The notes below the pieces were generated by a model, which saw only the letters and a list, made by a program, of their open reading frames with translations, was not told the origin of the DNA and searched no databases. From Cryptosporangium minutisporangium (GTDB taxonomy: Bacteria; Actinomycetota; Actinomycetes; Mycobacteriales; Cryptosporangiaceae), in assembly GCF_039536245.1 (NCBI RefSeq), contig NZ_BAAAYN010000017.1, positions 185,801-249,800 on the forward strand: DNA of 64,000 bases. The letters run 5' to 3'. This document shows, piece after piece, positions 1 to 8,808 of the stretch (position 1 is its first letter; the number at the start of each line of letters is the position of its first letter). The position numbers and the translations under genes are program-made.

Positions 1-180
1 ACCGGCGCCGGTGAGCACCGCCTCGTCGACGCCGGACTTTTCCCGAGCGGCCGCGAGTGCCGCCCGGTAGTCGTCGTCGGCGTCGACCGGGTCGGTGACC
101 GGCTCGTCCCACGACTCCCAGCTGTCCTGGTCGAGTGCGCTCTCGATGAGTTCCCGGGCAGAGAGCCGGCGTCGGGTCAC
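1..180 (-). CDS. Acyl-CoA carboxylase carboxyltransferase subunit, N-terminal fragment
   Basis: The reading frame runs off the left edge, so only the first 60 residues are present. It begins VTRRRLSARELIES and continues with DSWESWDEPV and a DDYRAALAAAREKSG stretch. This is the typical N-terminus of actinobacterial carboxyltransferase (AccD-type, often fused alpha/beta) subunits, which transfer carboxyl from carboxybiotin to an acyl-CoA. The GTG start at 180 is chosen because AGGAGG lies about 4 bases upstream of it. Acetyl-CoA versus propionyl-CoA specificity cannot be read from this fragment. The family call rests on the short N-terminal motif only. Confidence 0.7.
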   Translation of the reverse strand, partial: MTRRRLSARELIESALDQDSWESWDEPVTDPVDADDDYRAALAAAREKSGVDEAVLTGAG

Positions 181-294
181 GGATCCTCCTCGGCGTCGTG
201 GAGACGTCTCATCCTGCCGGGTCAACGGCTTCGGGATCGTTCCAGACCGATCGATGTCACAACGCGGGCCTCGGCGGGGCGTCCCCCGACGTCG

Positions 295-327
295 AATCGG
301 GGTCCACGACGCCCGTGGACCCCGATT
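295..327. repeat. Dispersed palindromic element, copy 1 (also a strong hairpin)
   Basis: A perfect 14-bp inverted repeat (295-308 and 314-327) with a 5-base loop ACGCC, followed by TT. It lies between the stop of the acidic protein gene (386) and the start of the carboxylase gene (180), both minus strand. The loop-proximal TCCACG/CGTGGA and the GTCGAATC flank are shared with the elements at 8754, 29364 and 46520. The middle of the stem differs by paired changes that keep it perfect. It may work as a terminator. Confidence 0.7.
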
Positions 328-385
328 TTGGTTGTCGGCCCCGAAGAGCGCGCTGCTCGTCGCTTAGGGGCGACGGAAGCGGCGC

Positions 386-1084
386 TCAGGACTCGTCGTC
401 GCCCTCCAGCCGCCGGCTCGCCTCCTCGGCCTCCTCGCGGGTGGCGTAGCGCGGCTCGGCGAGGTCGTAGAGGAGTTCGTCCTCCTCCTCGCTGATCAGA
501 AGCTCCTCCAGATCGACGCCGGGGCCGACGATGTCGTCGGGCTCCAGCGGCGCCGCGGTGTGGTGCACGGTCATGAAGCCGCTACCCGGCTCCAGCTCGG
601 GCACGTCCAGCGCGGGGAACGTGGCGCCGGAGAGATGGAAGAGCTCGTAGATCGCCTCGCCGACGCCGGTCACCGGCTCGGCCCCGTGCGGGTCACCGTC
701 CCAGGAGCGGATCCGGGCCAGCTGTCCGGCGCGGACCAGCGCCTCCGGGTCCGCGATGCGGTAGTCGTACCGGGCCCGGACGGTGATGGTCATCGGCGGC
801 GTCGCGCCGGGATCCACGCCGTTGTGCGCGTGCTCGTGGTCGTCCTCGAGTTCGTCCTCGTCGAAGTCGTCTTCGTCCAGGTCGGCGAAGACGGGGCCCC
901 AGCCGGACGTTCCGAAGATGACTTCCTCGTAGCGGCGGGCCGAGGTGCGGAGCGCCTCGATCGCCGCCAGCGCGACCCGGACCGGAGCGTCCGGGTCGAC
1001 CATGACCGCGGCGTGCCGCCGGATCTCTTCGGCCAGCACCTCGGCGGCCGCGGCGACATCCTCGTTGGAGAAGGCGTTCGACAT
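386..1084 (-). CDS. Acidic protein of unknown function
   Basis: 232 residues, not recognised. The N-terminal 60 residues look helical (ASAARRYEEV-like pattern in the frame). They are followed by a very acidic linker (DLDEDDFDEDELEDDHEH, about residues 68-86). A middle region from about 95 looks beta-rich, with the pattern TITVRARYDYRIADPEALVRAG. The C-terminus is again rich in Glu (ISEEEDELL, ATREEAEEA). No signal peptide or membrane segment is seen. The ATG at 1084 is the only good start. The gene sits alone between hipBA and the carboxylase, and the palindrome at 295-327 follows its stop. Codon use and GC look like the neighbours. No function is proposed. Confidence 0.75.
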   Translation of the reverse strand: MSNAFSNEDVAAAAEVLAEEIRRHAAVMVDPDAPVRVALAAIEALRTSARRYEEVIFGTSGWGPVFADLDEDDFDEDELEDDHEHAHNGVDPGATPPMTITVRARYDYRIADPEALVRAGQLARIRSWDGDPHGAEPVTGVGEAIYELFHLSGATFPALDVPELEPGSGFMTVHHTAAPLEPDDIVGPGVDLEELLISEEEDELLYDLAEPRYATREEAEEASRRLEGDDES

Positions 1085-1220
1085 GGCGCAGACCCTACGA
1101 GAACGGTTGCCGTGCTACTAACGGCGCGCCCAGCACTGAGCTCATCGGGCCCTTCGCGACCACCCGCACCGCCGCCAACGACGCGCAGGAGTGAACACCG
1201 CCACGTCGCGGGACGAGGTT

Positions 1221-2477
1221 TCAGAGCGACCCCAGGAGTTCCTTCGCTCGGTCGCGCGTTCGCCGCACCACGTCCGCCGGAACGTCGCCGACCGCAGCCG
1301 CCGCCCGGTCGACTGCCTGACCCGCGCCGTGCAGCATTCGCTCGATCTCCCCCGACGCAACCGGCGCCGGCATCCGCCAGGTTCGCGCTTCGGCCAGCAG
1401 GTCGGCGCCGGTCACGGCGTCGACTTCCCAGACACCGTTCACCGACATCGCCAGCGATGAGCTGAGCGGCGCTTCCCCCGGTCGGACCGTGAGCAGGGTG
1501 GTCGGTACCAGGTCGTAGAGCGGCGCAAGGCGCCGATCCCGGGGGCTCCGGTAGGCCATCGAGAAGTTCCGCGCGTGCGCGTCGGCATTGCCGATCAGGA
1601 CGGTCAGGACGGCCGCATGCAGTAGTCGGACGAGGTCCACCGGCGGTTCCGAACTGACCGCACGCAGAGCGAAAGCGGCGTCGACGAATCCCGGACCCCC
1701 GTCGGCCTGGTACTTCGCCACCGGCGACCGCCCCAACGCCTGGCAGAAGTCTTCCTGGTGGATCCGGAGAACTCGGCCGTCCTCCCCGACTCGGCGGTCG
1801 AACCGGCTCACTGCGAGCACCGGCCGTCCAGCAACCTCGACGACGTCGGCGTCCGCGACCGTCATGCCGAGTTCGCGAGCGACGGCTAGCCCGAAAGCCT
1901 CCAGGCGGGCCAGCCCGGGGAACCGCGCCGGTTCCGGCTTGAGGATGTGAGTGGACGGCGCCCCGTCGACCGGCCGTGCCCACCGGCCGTCGGGCAGTCG
2001 AGCAACCAGCAGTTTGTCCTGCAGCCCGGCGAGCGAGAGGCGAACGTGCGCGTCCACACCGAGCGGCGCGGTCCCGAGCGAGGCGACCTCGGCTGCTAGC
2101 CGCTCGTCGTCCAACGGCTCGGCCTCGGCGAGTGAATCGGTCGGTGTCTCCCCGGGCGGCAGCAGGGCGACCGCTCCCGCGCAGTCGCGTCCGATCGCGC
2201 GCAGCAGTCCGAACACGTGACCTCGGCGGACACCGAAACGCTGCTCGATCCGCGTCCGCATCTCCCCTTCCGGCAGCAAGCCTTCGAGGTAGGGCGCGAC
2301 CGCGCCGGGCGGGTAGTGCGCGGAGCGCACCGGCAGCGCCGCGGAGACGAACAAGGCTCCCTCTCGCACGGCGTCCGGCGTGTAGGTCAGCCGCAGCCGG
2401 TCGCCGCCCACGTCGTCGAGGTCGGCCAGGTGACGGCCGCCGAGCCAGACCGCAAGGCGGAACCGGGCGTCAGGCAT
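1221..2477 (-). CDS. hipA: HipA-family serine/threonine kinase toxin
   Basis: 418 residues, close to E. coli HipA (440). HipA kinases phosphorylate a translation target (GltX in E. coli) and cause growth arrest or persistence; their HipB partner neutralises them. Visible motifs are the N-terminal subdomain with YLEGLLPEGE, the SLAGLQDKLL segment, HILKPEP, the FDRR/QEDFCQALG region, the catalytic-loop GNADAHARNFSM (Asp general base and Asn) and the LAPLYDLV metal-binding Asp. All key kinase residues are present, so it should be active. It overlaps the hipB stop by 8 bases, so the two genes are probably translationally coupled. The target in this organism cannot be inferred. Confidence 0.93.
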   Translation of the reverse strand: MPDARFRLAVWLGGRHLADLDDVGGDRLRLTYTPDAVREGALFVSAALPVRSAHYPPGAVAPYLEGLLPEGEMRTRIEQRFGVRRGHVFGLLRAIGRDCAGAVALLPPGETPTDSLAEAEPLDDERLAAEVASLGTAPLGVDAHVRLSLAGLQDKLLVARLPDGRWARPVDGAPSTHILKPEPARFPGLARLEAFGLAVARELGMTVADADVVEVAGRPVLAVSRFDRRVGEDGRVLRIHQEDFCQALGRSPVAKYQADGGPGFVDAAFALRAVSSEPPVDLVRLLHAAVLTVLIGNADAHARNFSMAYRSPRDRRLAPLYDLVPTTLLTVRPGEAPLSSSLAMSVNGVWEVDAVTGADLLAEARTWRMPAPVASGEIERMLHGAGQAVDRAAAAVGDVPADVVRRTRDRAKELLGSL

Positions 2478-2748
2478 CGTCGTCCGTTGACGGCTCGACC
2501 GGCGCGCCGCGGGGCACCAGCACGATCTCGTAGCCCAGCAGACCCACGAGGTCGAGCAGCCGGCGCACCTGGGCGCTCACCTGTCCGGTCTCGAGCAGCC
2601 CGACGTACTGGCGGTGCAGTCCGGTCCATTCGCCGAGTTCCTGCTGCGTCATGCCGCGTTGCTTACGTATATCGGCGATGGCGGCACCCAGGTCCTCCGG
2701 CGTGCCCACCCGCCGGACCATCACTCCGCTGCCCTGATTTTCGGTCAT
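2470..2748 (-). CDS. hipB: HipB-like antitoxin, HTH (Cro/C1 family) autorepressor
   Basis: 92 residues with a helix-turn-helix around residues 18-70 (LGAAIADIRKQRGMTQQELG, then HRQYVGLLETGQ). The C-terminal tail (about residues 73-92) ends in acidic residues. It lies directly upstream of hipA in the antitoxin-first order of hipBA modules. Members bind operators in their own promoter and hold HipA inactive. A perfect inverted repeat (2766-2787) sits 18 bases upstream of the ATG, as expected for autoregulation. The family assignment is firm. Binding to that repeat is inferred. Confidence 0.9.
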   Translation of the reverse strand: MTENQGSGVMVRRVGTPEDLGAAIADIRKQRGMTQQELGEWTGLHRQYVGLLETGQVSAQVRRLLDLVGLLGYEIVLVPRGAPVEPSTDDDA

Positions 2749-2765
2749 TGCGCCTCAGGATAGCT

Positions 2766-2787
2766 GATGCAAGGATTTTCTTGCATC
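2766..2787. promoter_or_regulatory. Candidate HipB operator
   Basis: A perfect 8-bp inverted repeat GATGCAAG-N6-CTTGCATC immediately upstream of the hipB start. Position and symmetry suit binding by a dimeric HTH antitoxin. The sequence differs from the E. coli operator core (TATCC-N8-GGATA). Confidence 0.55.
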
Positions 2788-2827
2788 GGCTACCCAGGCG
2801 CCAGATGCCCGGAAATCCGGGCACCGG

Positions 2828-4000
2828 CTACGGCGTCTCGTCGAGCCAGGCCAGGACCGACTCGGTGTGCTGGCCGAGCGTCGGCGGCGAGGCGTGGCGC
2901 TCCCGGCCGCCCGCGTAGGCGTTCGCGTCGAACCGCAGCGGCGGGCCGGGCAGCGTGATCGACCCGAGCACCGGGTGATCGACGTCCACCAGCAGGCCCT
3001 GCGAGCGGGTCTGCTCCCACTCGTAGACGCGGTCGAGCGTTCGCACCTCCCCCGCCGGGATGCCGATCTCGGCCAGCTTCGGCAGGAGATCTGCGAGCGC
3101 GTACGACGCGAACACCTCGTCGACGGCCTTGATCACGTCGTCCCGCCGGCGCACCCGATCCGGGTTCGTGGCGAACTCCGGCCGGTCCAGCGACGGGAAC
3201 GCCGCGATGAACCGACGCCAGAGCGCCTCGCTCCCCACCGAGATCTGCAGCGAGCCGTCGGCGCAGTGGAACAGGCCGTACGGCGCGATCGACGGGTGAT
3301 GGTTCCCGGACGCCGTCGGCACCTCCCCGGCGACCGTGTACCGCGTGCCCTGGAACGCGTGCACGCCGACGATCGCGGCGAGCAGGCTGGTGCGCACCAC
3401 CCGTCCGCGCCCGGTCTCGTTGCGCTCGTGCAGAGCCGCGACCACGCCGTAGGCCCCGTACATGCCGGCCAGCAGGTCCCCGATCGGGACGCCGACCCGG
3501 GTCGGTTCGTCCGCCGACGGCCCGGTCAGCGACATCAGACCTGCCTCGCCCTGCGCGATCTGGTCGTAGCCGGCCCGCCCGCCCTCCGGTCCGTCGTGCC
3601 CGAACCCGGTGATGCTCAGGACGACCAGCCGGGGATTCAGAGCATGGAGCCGCTCGACGTCGAACCCGAGGCGGTCCAGCACGCCCGGACGGAAGTTCTC
3701 GACCAGGACATCGGCCCGCTCGACCAGACGCCGGAGTGTGTCCCTCCCGAAATCCGACTTGAGGTCGAGCGTCACCGACTCCTTGTTCCGGTTGCACGAC
3801 AGGAAGTACGTCGCCTGCGGGTCGTCCTCCGGGCCGACGAACGGCGGTCCCCAGGAGCGCGTGTCGTCACCGCCGGTCGGGTTCTCGATCTTGATCACCC
3901 GAGCGCCCAGGTCACCCAACATCATCGCGGCGTGCGGCCCGGCGAGCGCCCGGGACAGGTCCACCACCAGAACGCCGTCCAACGGACCGTTCGACCCCAC
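2828..4000 (-). CDS. Class III (CaiB/BaiF, formyl-CoA-transferase-like) CoA-transferase
   Basis: 390 residues, the normal length for the family. Enzymes of this fold move CoA between carboxylic acids through an aspartyl-CoA thioester. The start matches the family (PLDGVLVVDLSRALAGPHAAMMLGDLGARVIKIE), with CNRNKES and the NFRPGVLDRLG segment following. The catalytic Asp lies in PIGDLLAGMYGAYG, at about residue 170. The GTG start at 4000 has GAGGAGG about 6 bases upstream. It follows the siderophore monooxygenase by 93 bases on the same strand, so read-through is possible, but nothing shows a role in that pathway. The acyl substrate is unknown. Confidence 0.88.
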   Translation of the reverse strand: MGSNGPLDGVLVVDLSRALAGPHAAMMLGDLGARVIKIENPTGGDDTRSWGPPFVGPEDDPQATYFLSCNRNKESVTLDLKSDFGRDTLRRLVERADVLVENFRPGVLDRLGFDVERLHALNPRLVVLSITGFGHDGPEGGRAGYDQIAQGEAGLMSLTGPSADEPTRVGVPIGDLLAGMYGAYGVVAALHERNETGRGRVVRTSLLAAIVGVHAFQGTRYTVAGEVPTASGNHHPSIAPYGLFHCADGSLQISVGSEALWRRFIAAFPSLDRPEFATNPDRVRRRDDVIKAVDEVFASYALADLLPKLAEIGIPAGEVRTLDRVYEWEQTRSQGLLVDVDHPVLGSITLPGPPLRFDANAYAGGRERHASPPTLGQHTESVLAWLDETP

Positions 4001-4093
4001 AGCGCCTCCTCGAGTCAGCAGTTGCCCCAGGCTATGAATGCGGTACCCACTCCCACGACGGCGATCCCGGCCAATGGCAGGTGTCCGTCTCGG

Positions 4094-5413
4094 TCACATC
4101 TGACCAGGCGCGGCGTCGACTCGGACTCCGAACGTCGTGAACGCGGCCTGGGACGGCAGTCGGTAGGCCTCGCGGCCGGTCAGCGCGTTCAGGATCGCGG
4201 CGGCCCGGTAGGCCCCGAGGCCGAGGTCGGGCGTTCCGACGCCGTGCGTGTGCAGCTCCGCGTTCTGGACGTAGAGACCGCCGGTCACCGCGGGATCCAG
4301 CGCGACCCGGTAGTCGGCGTCGATCCGGAAGCGGCCCCGGACGTCCCGCCGGATCGAGTCCTCCAGCGGCGCCAAGCAGAGCGGCTGCCGGGCGGCGTAG
4401 CCGGTGGCCGCGACCACGCGGTCCGTCCGCACGGTGATCTCACGGCCCTGGAGCACTTCCCGGCACTCCAGCGTGATCCCGTCCGGACCTCGGGACGCGC
4501 CCACCACCTCGATGTTCGGCGACATGGTCAGCGGCACCGTGCCGCCGGCCACCGTCCGCTCGTACAGCTCGGTGTGGATCGCGTCGATCGTGTCGGCGTC
4601 GATGGCCTTGTACAGCTGCCACTGCGCGGGGACCAGCGCGTCCCGGACGCCCTCCGACAGGCCACGGAAGTACCGGGTGTAATCGGGCGTGAAGTGTTCC
4701 AGGCCGAGCTTGGAGTACTCCATCGGCGCGAACGCCGGTGCCTTGGTCAGCCAGCGCAGCCGGTACCCGGCCTCCCGCTGACCGCGCAGCAGGTCGAGCA
4801 GCACCTCCGCACCCGACTGCCCGGACCCGAGGATCGTGATGTCCTGCGCTCCGCGCAGTGACTCCTGCCGGTCGAGGTACTCCGCCGAGTGGAACACCTC
4901 CTTACCGAGCAACGGACGCAGCGGCGCGGGCACCGCCGGTTCGGTGCCGATCCCCACCACGGCGTTGCGCGCCCTCACCACGGACACCCGGGCCGTGTGC
5001 AGGTCACACACCTCGGCGACGAACAGCTCCGCCTCGGCGTCCCAGGAGACCGACTCGACGCGCTGACCGAACCGGCAGGAGGGCAGCGACTCGGCCACCC
5101 AGCGCAGGTAGTCGTCGTACTCGGTGCGCGGGACGTGGAAGCGCTCGGCGAAGTAGAACGGGAACAGCCGGTCGCGCTCCCGCAGGTAGGACAGGAAGGA
5201 CCAGCGGCTCGTCGGGTCGACCAGCGTCACCAGGTCAGCCAGGAACGGCACCTGGAGAGTCGCTCCCTCGAGCAGCATCCCGGGGTGCCAGGAGAACCCG
5301 GGCCGACCGTCGAAGAAGACCGTCGAGAGACCGGGCAGCGGCTCGACGAGCGCCGCCAGCGACAGGTTGAAGGGCCCGATCCCGATGCCGAGGACGTCGT
5401 ACGGCTCGCTCAC
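4094..5413 (-). CDS. Amine N-monooxygenase (IucD/RhbE/DesB family), siderophore biosynthesis
   Basis: 439 residues. Flavin- and NADPH-dependent enzymes of this family hydroxylate the terminal amine of lysine, ornithine or a diamine, the first step to a hydroxamate. Visible are the FAD-binding GIGIGPFNLSLAAL near residue 10, FSWHPGMLLEG, the DLVTLVDPTSRWSFLSYL signature, the NADP-binding GSGQSGAEVLLDLL and the C-terminal ATGYAARQ. Start: GTG at 5413, overlapping the stop of the upstream synthetase as GTGA. The frame is open further upstream, but that part is antisense-like shadow of the synthetase. It is the last gene of the iron-box operon. The substrate is probably a diamine or basic amino acid made by neighbouring enzymes. 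Confidence 0.9.
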   Translation of the reverse strand: MSEPYDVLGIGIGPFNLSLAALVEPLPGLSTVFFDGRPGFSWHPGMLLEGATLQVPFLADLVTLVDPTSRWSFLSYLRERDRLFPFYFAERFHVPRTEYDDYLRWVAESLPSCRFGQRVESVSWDAEAELFVAEVCDLHTARVSVVRARNAVVGIGTEPAVPAPLRPLLGKEVFHSAEYLDRQESLRGAQDITILGSGQSGAEVLLDLLRGQREAGYRLRWLTKAPAFAPMEYSKLGLEHFTPDYTRYFRGLSEGVRDALVPAQWQLYKAIDADTIDAIHTELYERTVAGGTVPLTMSPNIEVVGASRGPDGITLECREVLQGREITVRTDRVVAATGYAARQPLCLAPLEDSIRRDVRGRFRIDADYRVALDPAVTGGLYVQNAELHTHGVGTPDLGLGAYRAAAILNALTGREAYRLPSQAAFTTFGVRVDAAPGQM

Positions 5414-7221
5414 GTGCGTACCTCCCAGAGGGGATTGGGGATCCGGACGTAGACCGACTGGGTCTCCACCGGACCGACGAGCTCGTCCAGCCCGGCGACC
5501 CGGGTCAGCAGGTTCGCCTTGCACGGCACTTCCGGCTCGTCCAGCAGAGCGCGGACGAATCCGTAGCGGCGCGTCTCCAGCGCCGCCACAGCGGCACGCA
5601 GCAGCAGGACCTCGTCGGCGAGGCCTGCTGAACCGATCGCACCGATCAGACCCAGCAGGTTGTTCACCCCGACGTAGTACGCGACGCGCTCGTCGATGAC
5701 GTCGTCGGGATTGGTCGCGTCGCTCGCCGCACCGAGCCCCGGCACCAGTGCGCGCAGGCTCCCGGCGCGGGAAGGCGACAGGTAGTAGCCCTGGTTGTCG
5801 CGGTACCAGCCGCCGACCGGCCAGCCCGCCGGGTCGAGCGTCACCAGCGTGTTCTGCTGATGCGCCTCCAACCCGAGTCCGTGGACGCCGTGCAGCCAGG
5901 CGACCGGCGCGATCACTTCGTCGACGTACCGCCGTAGCCACTCCACGGCCACCGCCGCGACCGGACGCCCTCCGGCCCTGCGCCCCCCGCCCGCCCGCCC
6001 GTGAGCGGAATCAGAAGAGCTTCCGCGGGCCAGCTGCTCGATCAGCACGGCCAGCCCGGACCGGGAGTCGGCCAGGTCCGGACGCTCGGCAACCAGGCCG
6101 GCCACGCACACCACCCGGGCGTCCGGACCGAACGGGTTGTCGCGCAGGCTGACCGCGAGCGCCACCTGCCCGGTCGGGTCCTCGGTGGGCAGCGGAACCG
6201 CGGCCCAGGCCGGGTCGCCCAGGATGCGGAACCGCGGGTGCGCGGCGGCGAGCAGCTCGCCCAGACCGGCTTCGACCAGCCGGTACATCTCCGCTCCGCG
6301 GATCAGTTCCGGCACCAGGTGTTCCCGCCGCGAATTCGTGATCCGGACGCCGAGCGAGAACTTCAGCATCCGCGGAGCGTCCGCCCGGTACAGCGTCCGC
6401 ACCGACGACGTGGCCGCCCAGGCGGGGCCACCCGGCCCGAGGTCGCACAGCCGCCCATCGCTGATCAGGTCTTGCACGTCGGCGCGGCCGAGCAGCGATC
6501 TGGCCTGCCAGAAGTGAGCGGGGACCAGGACCGTGCCGGAGGGCGCACGCAGACCGCGAGGCGCCAGCGCTGCCAGCTGGTCGAGGGCGCTCGTCCCGGT
6601 CGCGGAGCCGTGACGCACCAACGCGCGGTCGACCGCGAACCAGTGCAGGGGCGCCGCGCCGCGCAGCTCCGGTGCCGCGCCGAGCTCGTCCACGTCGGAC
6701 AGGCCGGGGCGGCTCTTCGGCGTCGGGTGCAGCGGATGACCTGATACCAGGGCCTGTTCGCCGACGAGGAACGGCGCGATCGGGTCGCCGTTCGGCGTGG
6801 CAGCGCGAGCCCGCAGGTAACGGTCGAGCCGACGCGTGGAGTCGATCACCTGCTCGACGAGGTCGGCCGGCGAGCCGTGGGAGTTGGCCTCGGTGGCCAG
6901 CAGCGCGGCGAGCACGGTGGCGTCCAGCGTCCTCCCGGACCGGAACCGAGCCGGTCCGAAGCGGTGCCATCCGGTGGCCGACCAGTAGCGCACCTCGGCC
7001 ATGATCCGGACGCCGGTGGCGTGCAGCGAGATCTCCAGGGTGGCGCCCCGCGCGGGTACCGGGACTCGCGCCTCGCGCACCCAGCAGCGCAGCAGTGCCT
7101 GCACCGCGAGCGCGTTGGCGGCCCCGTCCAGCCCGGTTGCGCCCGTTCGCGGCGTACCGGTGGTGCGGCTCCGATCGGACGCGCCGCCGAGCAGCCGGTT
7201 CAGGATGTTGGGTTCGGTCAT
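5410..7221 (-). CDS. NIS siderophore synthetase (IucA/IucC family), second copy
   Basis: 603 residues. IucA/IucC enzymes adenylate a carboxylate (usually citrate or a derivative) and join it to an amine or hydroxylamine. Seen here are GHPLHPTPKSRPG near residue 200, the SSVRTLYR and LKFSLGVRITNSRRE segments, the ATP-site EAHQQNTLV, and the later YRDNQGYYLS of the C-terminal FhuF-like part. An Arg/Gly/Ser-rich insertion (about GSSSDSAHGRAGGGRRAGG) precedes the EAHQQN block. The ATG at 7221 overlaps the decarboxylase stop as ATGA, and its own stop overlaps the monooxygenase start. It resembles the IucC/RhbF/DesD side of the family, but the substrates cannot be assigned from motifs. Confidence 0.92.
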   Translation of the reverse strand: MTEPNILNRLLGGASDRSRTTGTPRTGATGLDGAANALAVQALLRCWVREARVPVPARGATLEISLHATGVRIMAEVRYWSATGWHRFGPARFRSGRTLDATVLAALLATEANSHGSPADLVEQVIDSTRRLDRYLRARAATPNGDPIAPFLVGEQALVSGHPLHPTPKSRPGLSDVDELGAAPELRGAAPLHWFAVDRALVRHGSATGTSALDQLAALAPRGLRAPSGTVLVPAHFWQARSLLGRADVQDLISDGRLCDLGPGGPAWAATSSVRTLYRADAPRMLKFSLGVRITNSRREHLVPELIRGAEMYRLVEAGLGELLAAAHPRFRILGDPAWAAVPLPTEDPTGQVALAVSLRDNPFGPDARVVCVAGLVAERPDLADSRSGLAVLIEQLARGSSSDSAHGRAGGGRRAGGRPVAAVAVEWLRRYVDEVIAPVAWLHGVHGLGLEAHQQNTLVTLDPAGWPVGGWYRDNQGYYLSPSRAGSLRALVPGLGAASDATNPDDVIDERVAYYVGVNNLLGLIGAIGSAGLADEVLLLRAAVAALETRRYGFVRALLDEPEVPCKANLLTRVAGLDELVGPVETQSVYVRIPNPLWEVRT

Positions 7222-8720
7222 GTCGCGTCCTCGCCCGGTTCGGTGTCCGCGGCCGCAGTCCCCGCGGCGACGACGTCGGCGACCAGGCCGTCCACGTCGG
7301 CCTCGGTGGTGTTCGGGTTGAGGAGCGTGAGCTTCAACCACACCCGGCCGTCGATCTCGGTGCGGCCGACCACCGCTCTCCCTGTAGCGAGCAACGTCCG
7401 ACGGAGCCGGGCGTTCACCTCATCCGGGCTGCCAGAGCCGCTCGGGCTGCCGGAGCCGCCGCGGAAGCGGAACACGACCGTGGTGAGCACCGGTGGCTGG
7501 TATAGCTCGAGCGTCGGCTCGGCGGTGATCGTCCGCGCGGCGTGTGTCGCCAGCGCCGCGCACCGGTCCACCAGCGCGCCGAGGCCCGCCCGGCCGAGGG
7601 CTCGCAGGGTCACCGCGATCTTCAGCGCGTCGGGGCGGCGAGTGGTGCGCAGCGACCGGCCGAGCAGGCTGGTGTAACCGGCGTCCTCGTCGTCGGCCGG
7701 GTTGAGGTACTCGGCTCTCCTGGCCAGCGCGGCGAGGTTCGTCGCGGCTCGGGTGAGGAAGACCCCGGCGGCGACCGGCTGCCAGCCGAGCTTGTGCAGG
7801 TCGAGCCCGATCGAGTCGGCGCGGGACAATCCCGCCAGCAGCGGCGCGAGGGCGCTCGAGAAGAGAGCGCCGCCACCGTAGGCCGCGTCGACGTGGAGCC
7901 AGGTGCGATGTTTCGCGGCGACGTCGGCGATCGCCGGAAGCGGGTCGATCGCGCCGAGGTCAGTGGTGCCTGCGGTCGCGACGACCGCGATCGGGAGCTC
8001 GCCGGCTTCCTCGGCCCGGGTCAGCGCTTCGTCAAGGGCTTCCGGGTCGAGGCGGTGGTCACGGCCGGTGCGGACCGGCACCACGGCGTCCTCGCCGAAT
8101 CCGAGCAGTCCGGCCGCGCGGTGTACGGAGAAGTGGGTGACGGCGGAGGCGAAGATCCGGTAACGGCCGAGTGGCACGCCTTCCCGGACCGCGCTGGTGC
8201 CGGTACGGGCGCGGACCGCGTGCTCGCGGGCGAGCAGGAGGCCGAGCAGGTTCGACTCCGAGCCGCCGGTGGTGACGACGCCGTCCGCGGTCGGGGGGTA
8301 GCCCGCGAGGTCAGCCAGGTCGGCGACGACCGCGGGCTCCAGCGTCGTGCTGATCGGCGCCTGGTCCCAGGAGTCCAGGGACGGGTTGAGCGCGGACGCC
8401 GCCAGGTCGGCGGCGACCGCAACGGCGAGCGGCGGGCAGTGCAGGTGGGCGGCGCAGCGCGGGTCGGCCGGGTCGACCGAGCCGGCGGCGAACAGCCGCA
8501 CGAGTTCCGTCAGCGCCGCCACCGCCCCAACGCCGTCGGCAGGCGCGAGACCGCCGGCAGGCGCAGCACCGCCGGCAGGCGCAGCGATCGCGGTTCGCCA
8601 CGCCTCGTCGAGGGCCGCGGGGCGGCCGACCGGGGCGGGACCGCCGCGGTCTCGGGCGCCCGCGGCGAGCGCGGCGAGTACCGGGGCGAGCAGGCGCGCC
8701 AGCGCCTCAGCACCCGCCAC
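7218..8720 (-). CDS. PLP-dependent group II amino-acid decarboxylase (RhbB/DesA type)
   Basis: About 500 residues. The family decarboxylates 2,4-diaminobutyrate (to 1,3-diaminopropane), lysine (to cadaverine) or ornithine. The PLP lysine lies in DLHKLGWQPVAAG, the pyridine-binding Asp in HVDAAYGGG, and TTGGSESNLLGLLLAREH is the phosphate-region signature. The LHKLGWQPVAAG wording recalls lysine decarboxylases of desferrioxamine loci, whereas the diaminobutyrate aminotransferase in this operon suggests diaminobutyrate, so the substrate is open. The start is uncertain: the frame is open upstream, but I place it at the GTG at 8720 because palindrome copy 2 lies just upstream. An 18-bp unit repeated three times (about 8531-8584) encodes Ala-Pro-Ala-Gly-Gly-like repeats near the N-terminus. 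Confidence 0.85.
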   Translation of the reverse strand: MAGAEALARLLAPVLAALAAGARDRGGPAPVGRPAALDEAWRTAIAAPAGGAAPAGGLAPADGVGAVAALTELVRLFAAGSVDPADPRCAAHLHCPPLAVAVAADLAASALNPSLDSWDQAPISTTLEPAVVADLADLAGYPPTADGVVTTGGSESNLLGLLLAREHAVRARTGTSAVREGVPLGRYRIFASAVTHFSVHRAAGLLGFGEDAVVPVRTGRDHRLDPEALDEALTRAEEAGELPIAVVATAGTTDLGAIDPLPAIADVAAKHRTWLHVDAAYGGGALFSSALAPLLAGLSRADSIGLDLHKLGWQPVAAGVFLTRAATNLAALARRAEYLNPADDEDAGYTSLLGRSLRTTRRPDALKIAVTLRALGRAGLGALVDRCAALATHAARTITAEPTLELYQPPVLTTVVFRFRGGSGSPSGSGSPDEVNARLRRTLLATGRAVVGRTEIDGRVWLKLTLLNPNTTEADVDGLVADVVAAGTAAADTEPGEDAT

Positions 8721-8753
8721 CCCGCCGCTGAGCGCGGTGGTGACGCGATTTGA

Positions 8754-8796
8754 CGCCGAATCGGCCTCCACGGTGCCCGTGGAAGCCGATTCGGCG
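8754..8796. repeat. Dispersed palindromic element, copy 2
   Basis: A 19-bp inverted repeat (8754-8772 and 8778-8796) around the loop GTGCC. The single mismatch becomes a G-U pair in the minus-strand RNA. Imperfect complementarity continues outward (GCGATTTGACGCCG against CGGCGTGAATCCGC). It sits in the 88-base gap between the glutamine-synthetase-like gene and the decarboxylase, inside an operon, so it could act as an attenuator or an RNA processing/stability element. Confidence 0.8.
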
Positions 8797-8808
8797 TGAA
8801 TCCGCGGG

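Noticed and set aside
2867-4861. 664-residue plus-strand open frame
   Set aside because: It crosses two clear minus-strand genes (CoA-transferase and monooxygenase) and is their shadow.
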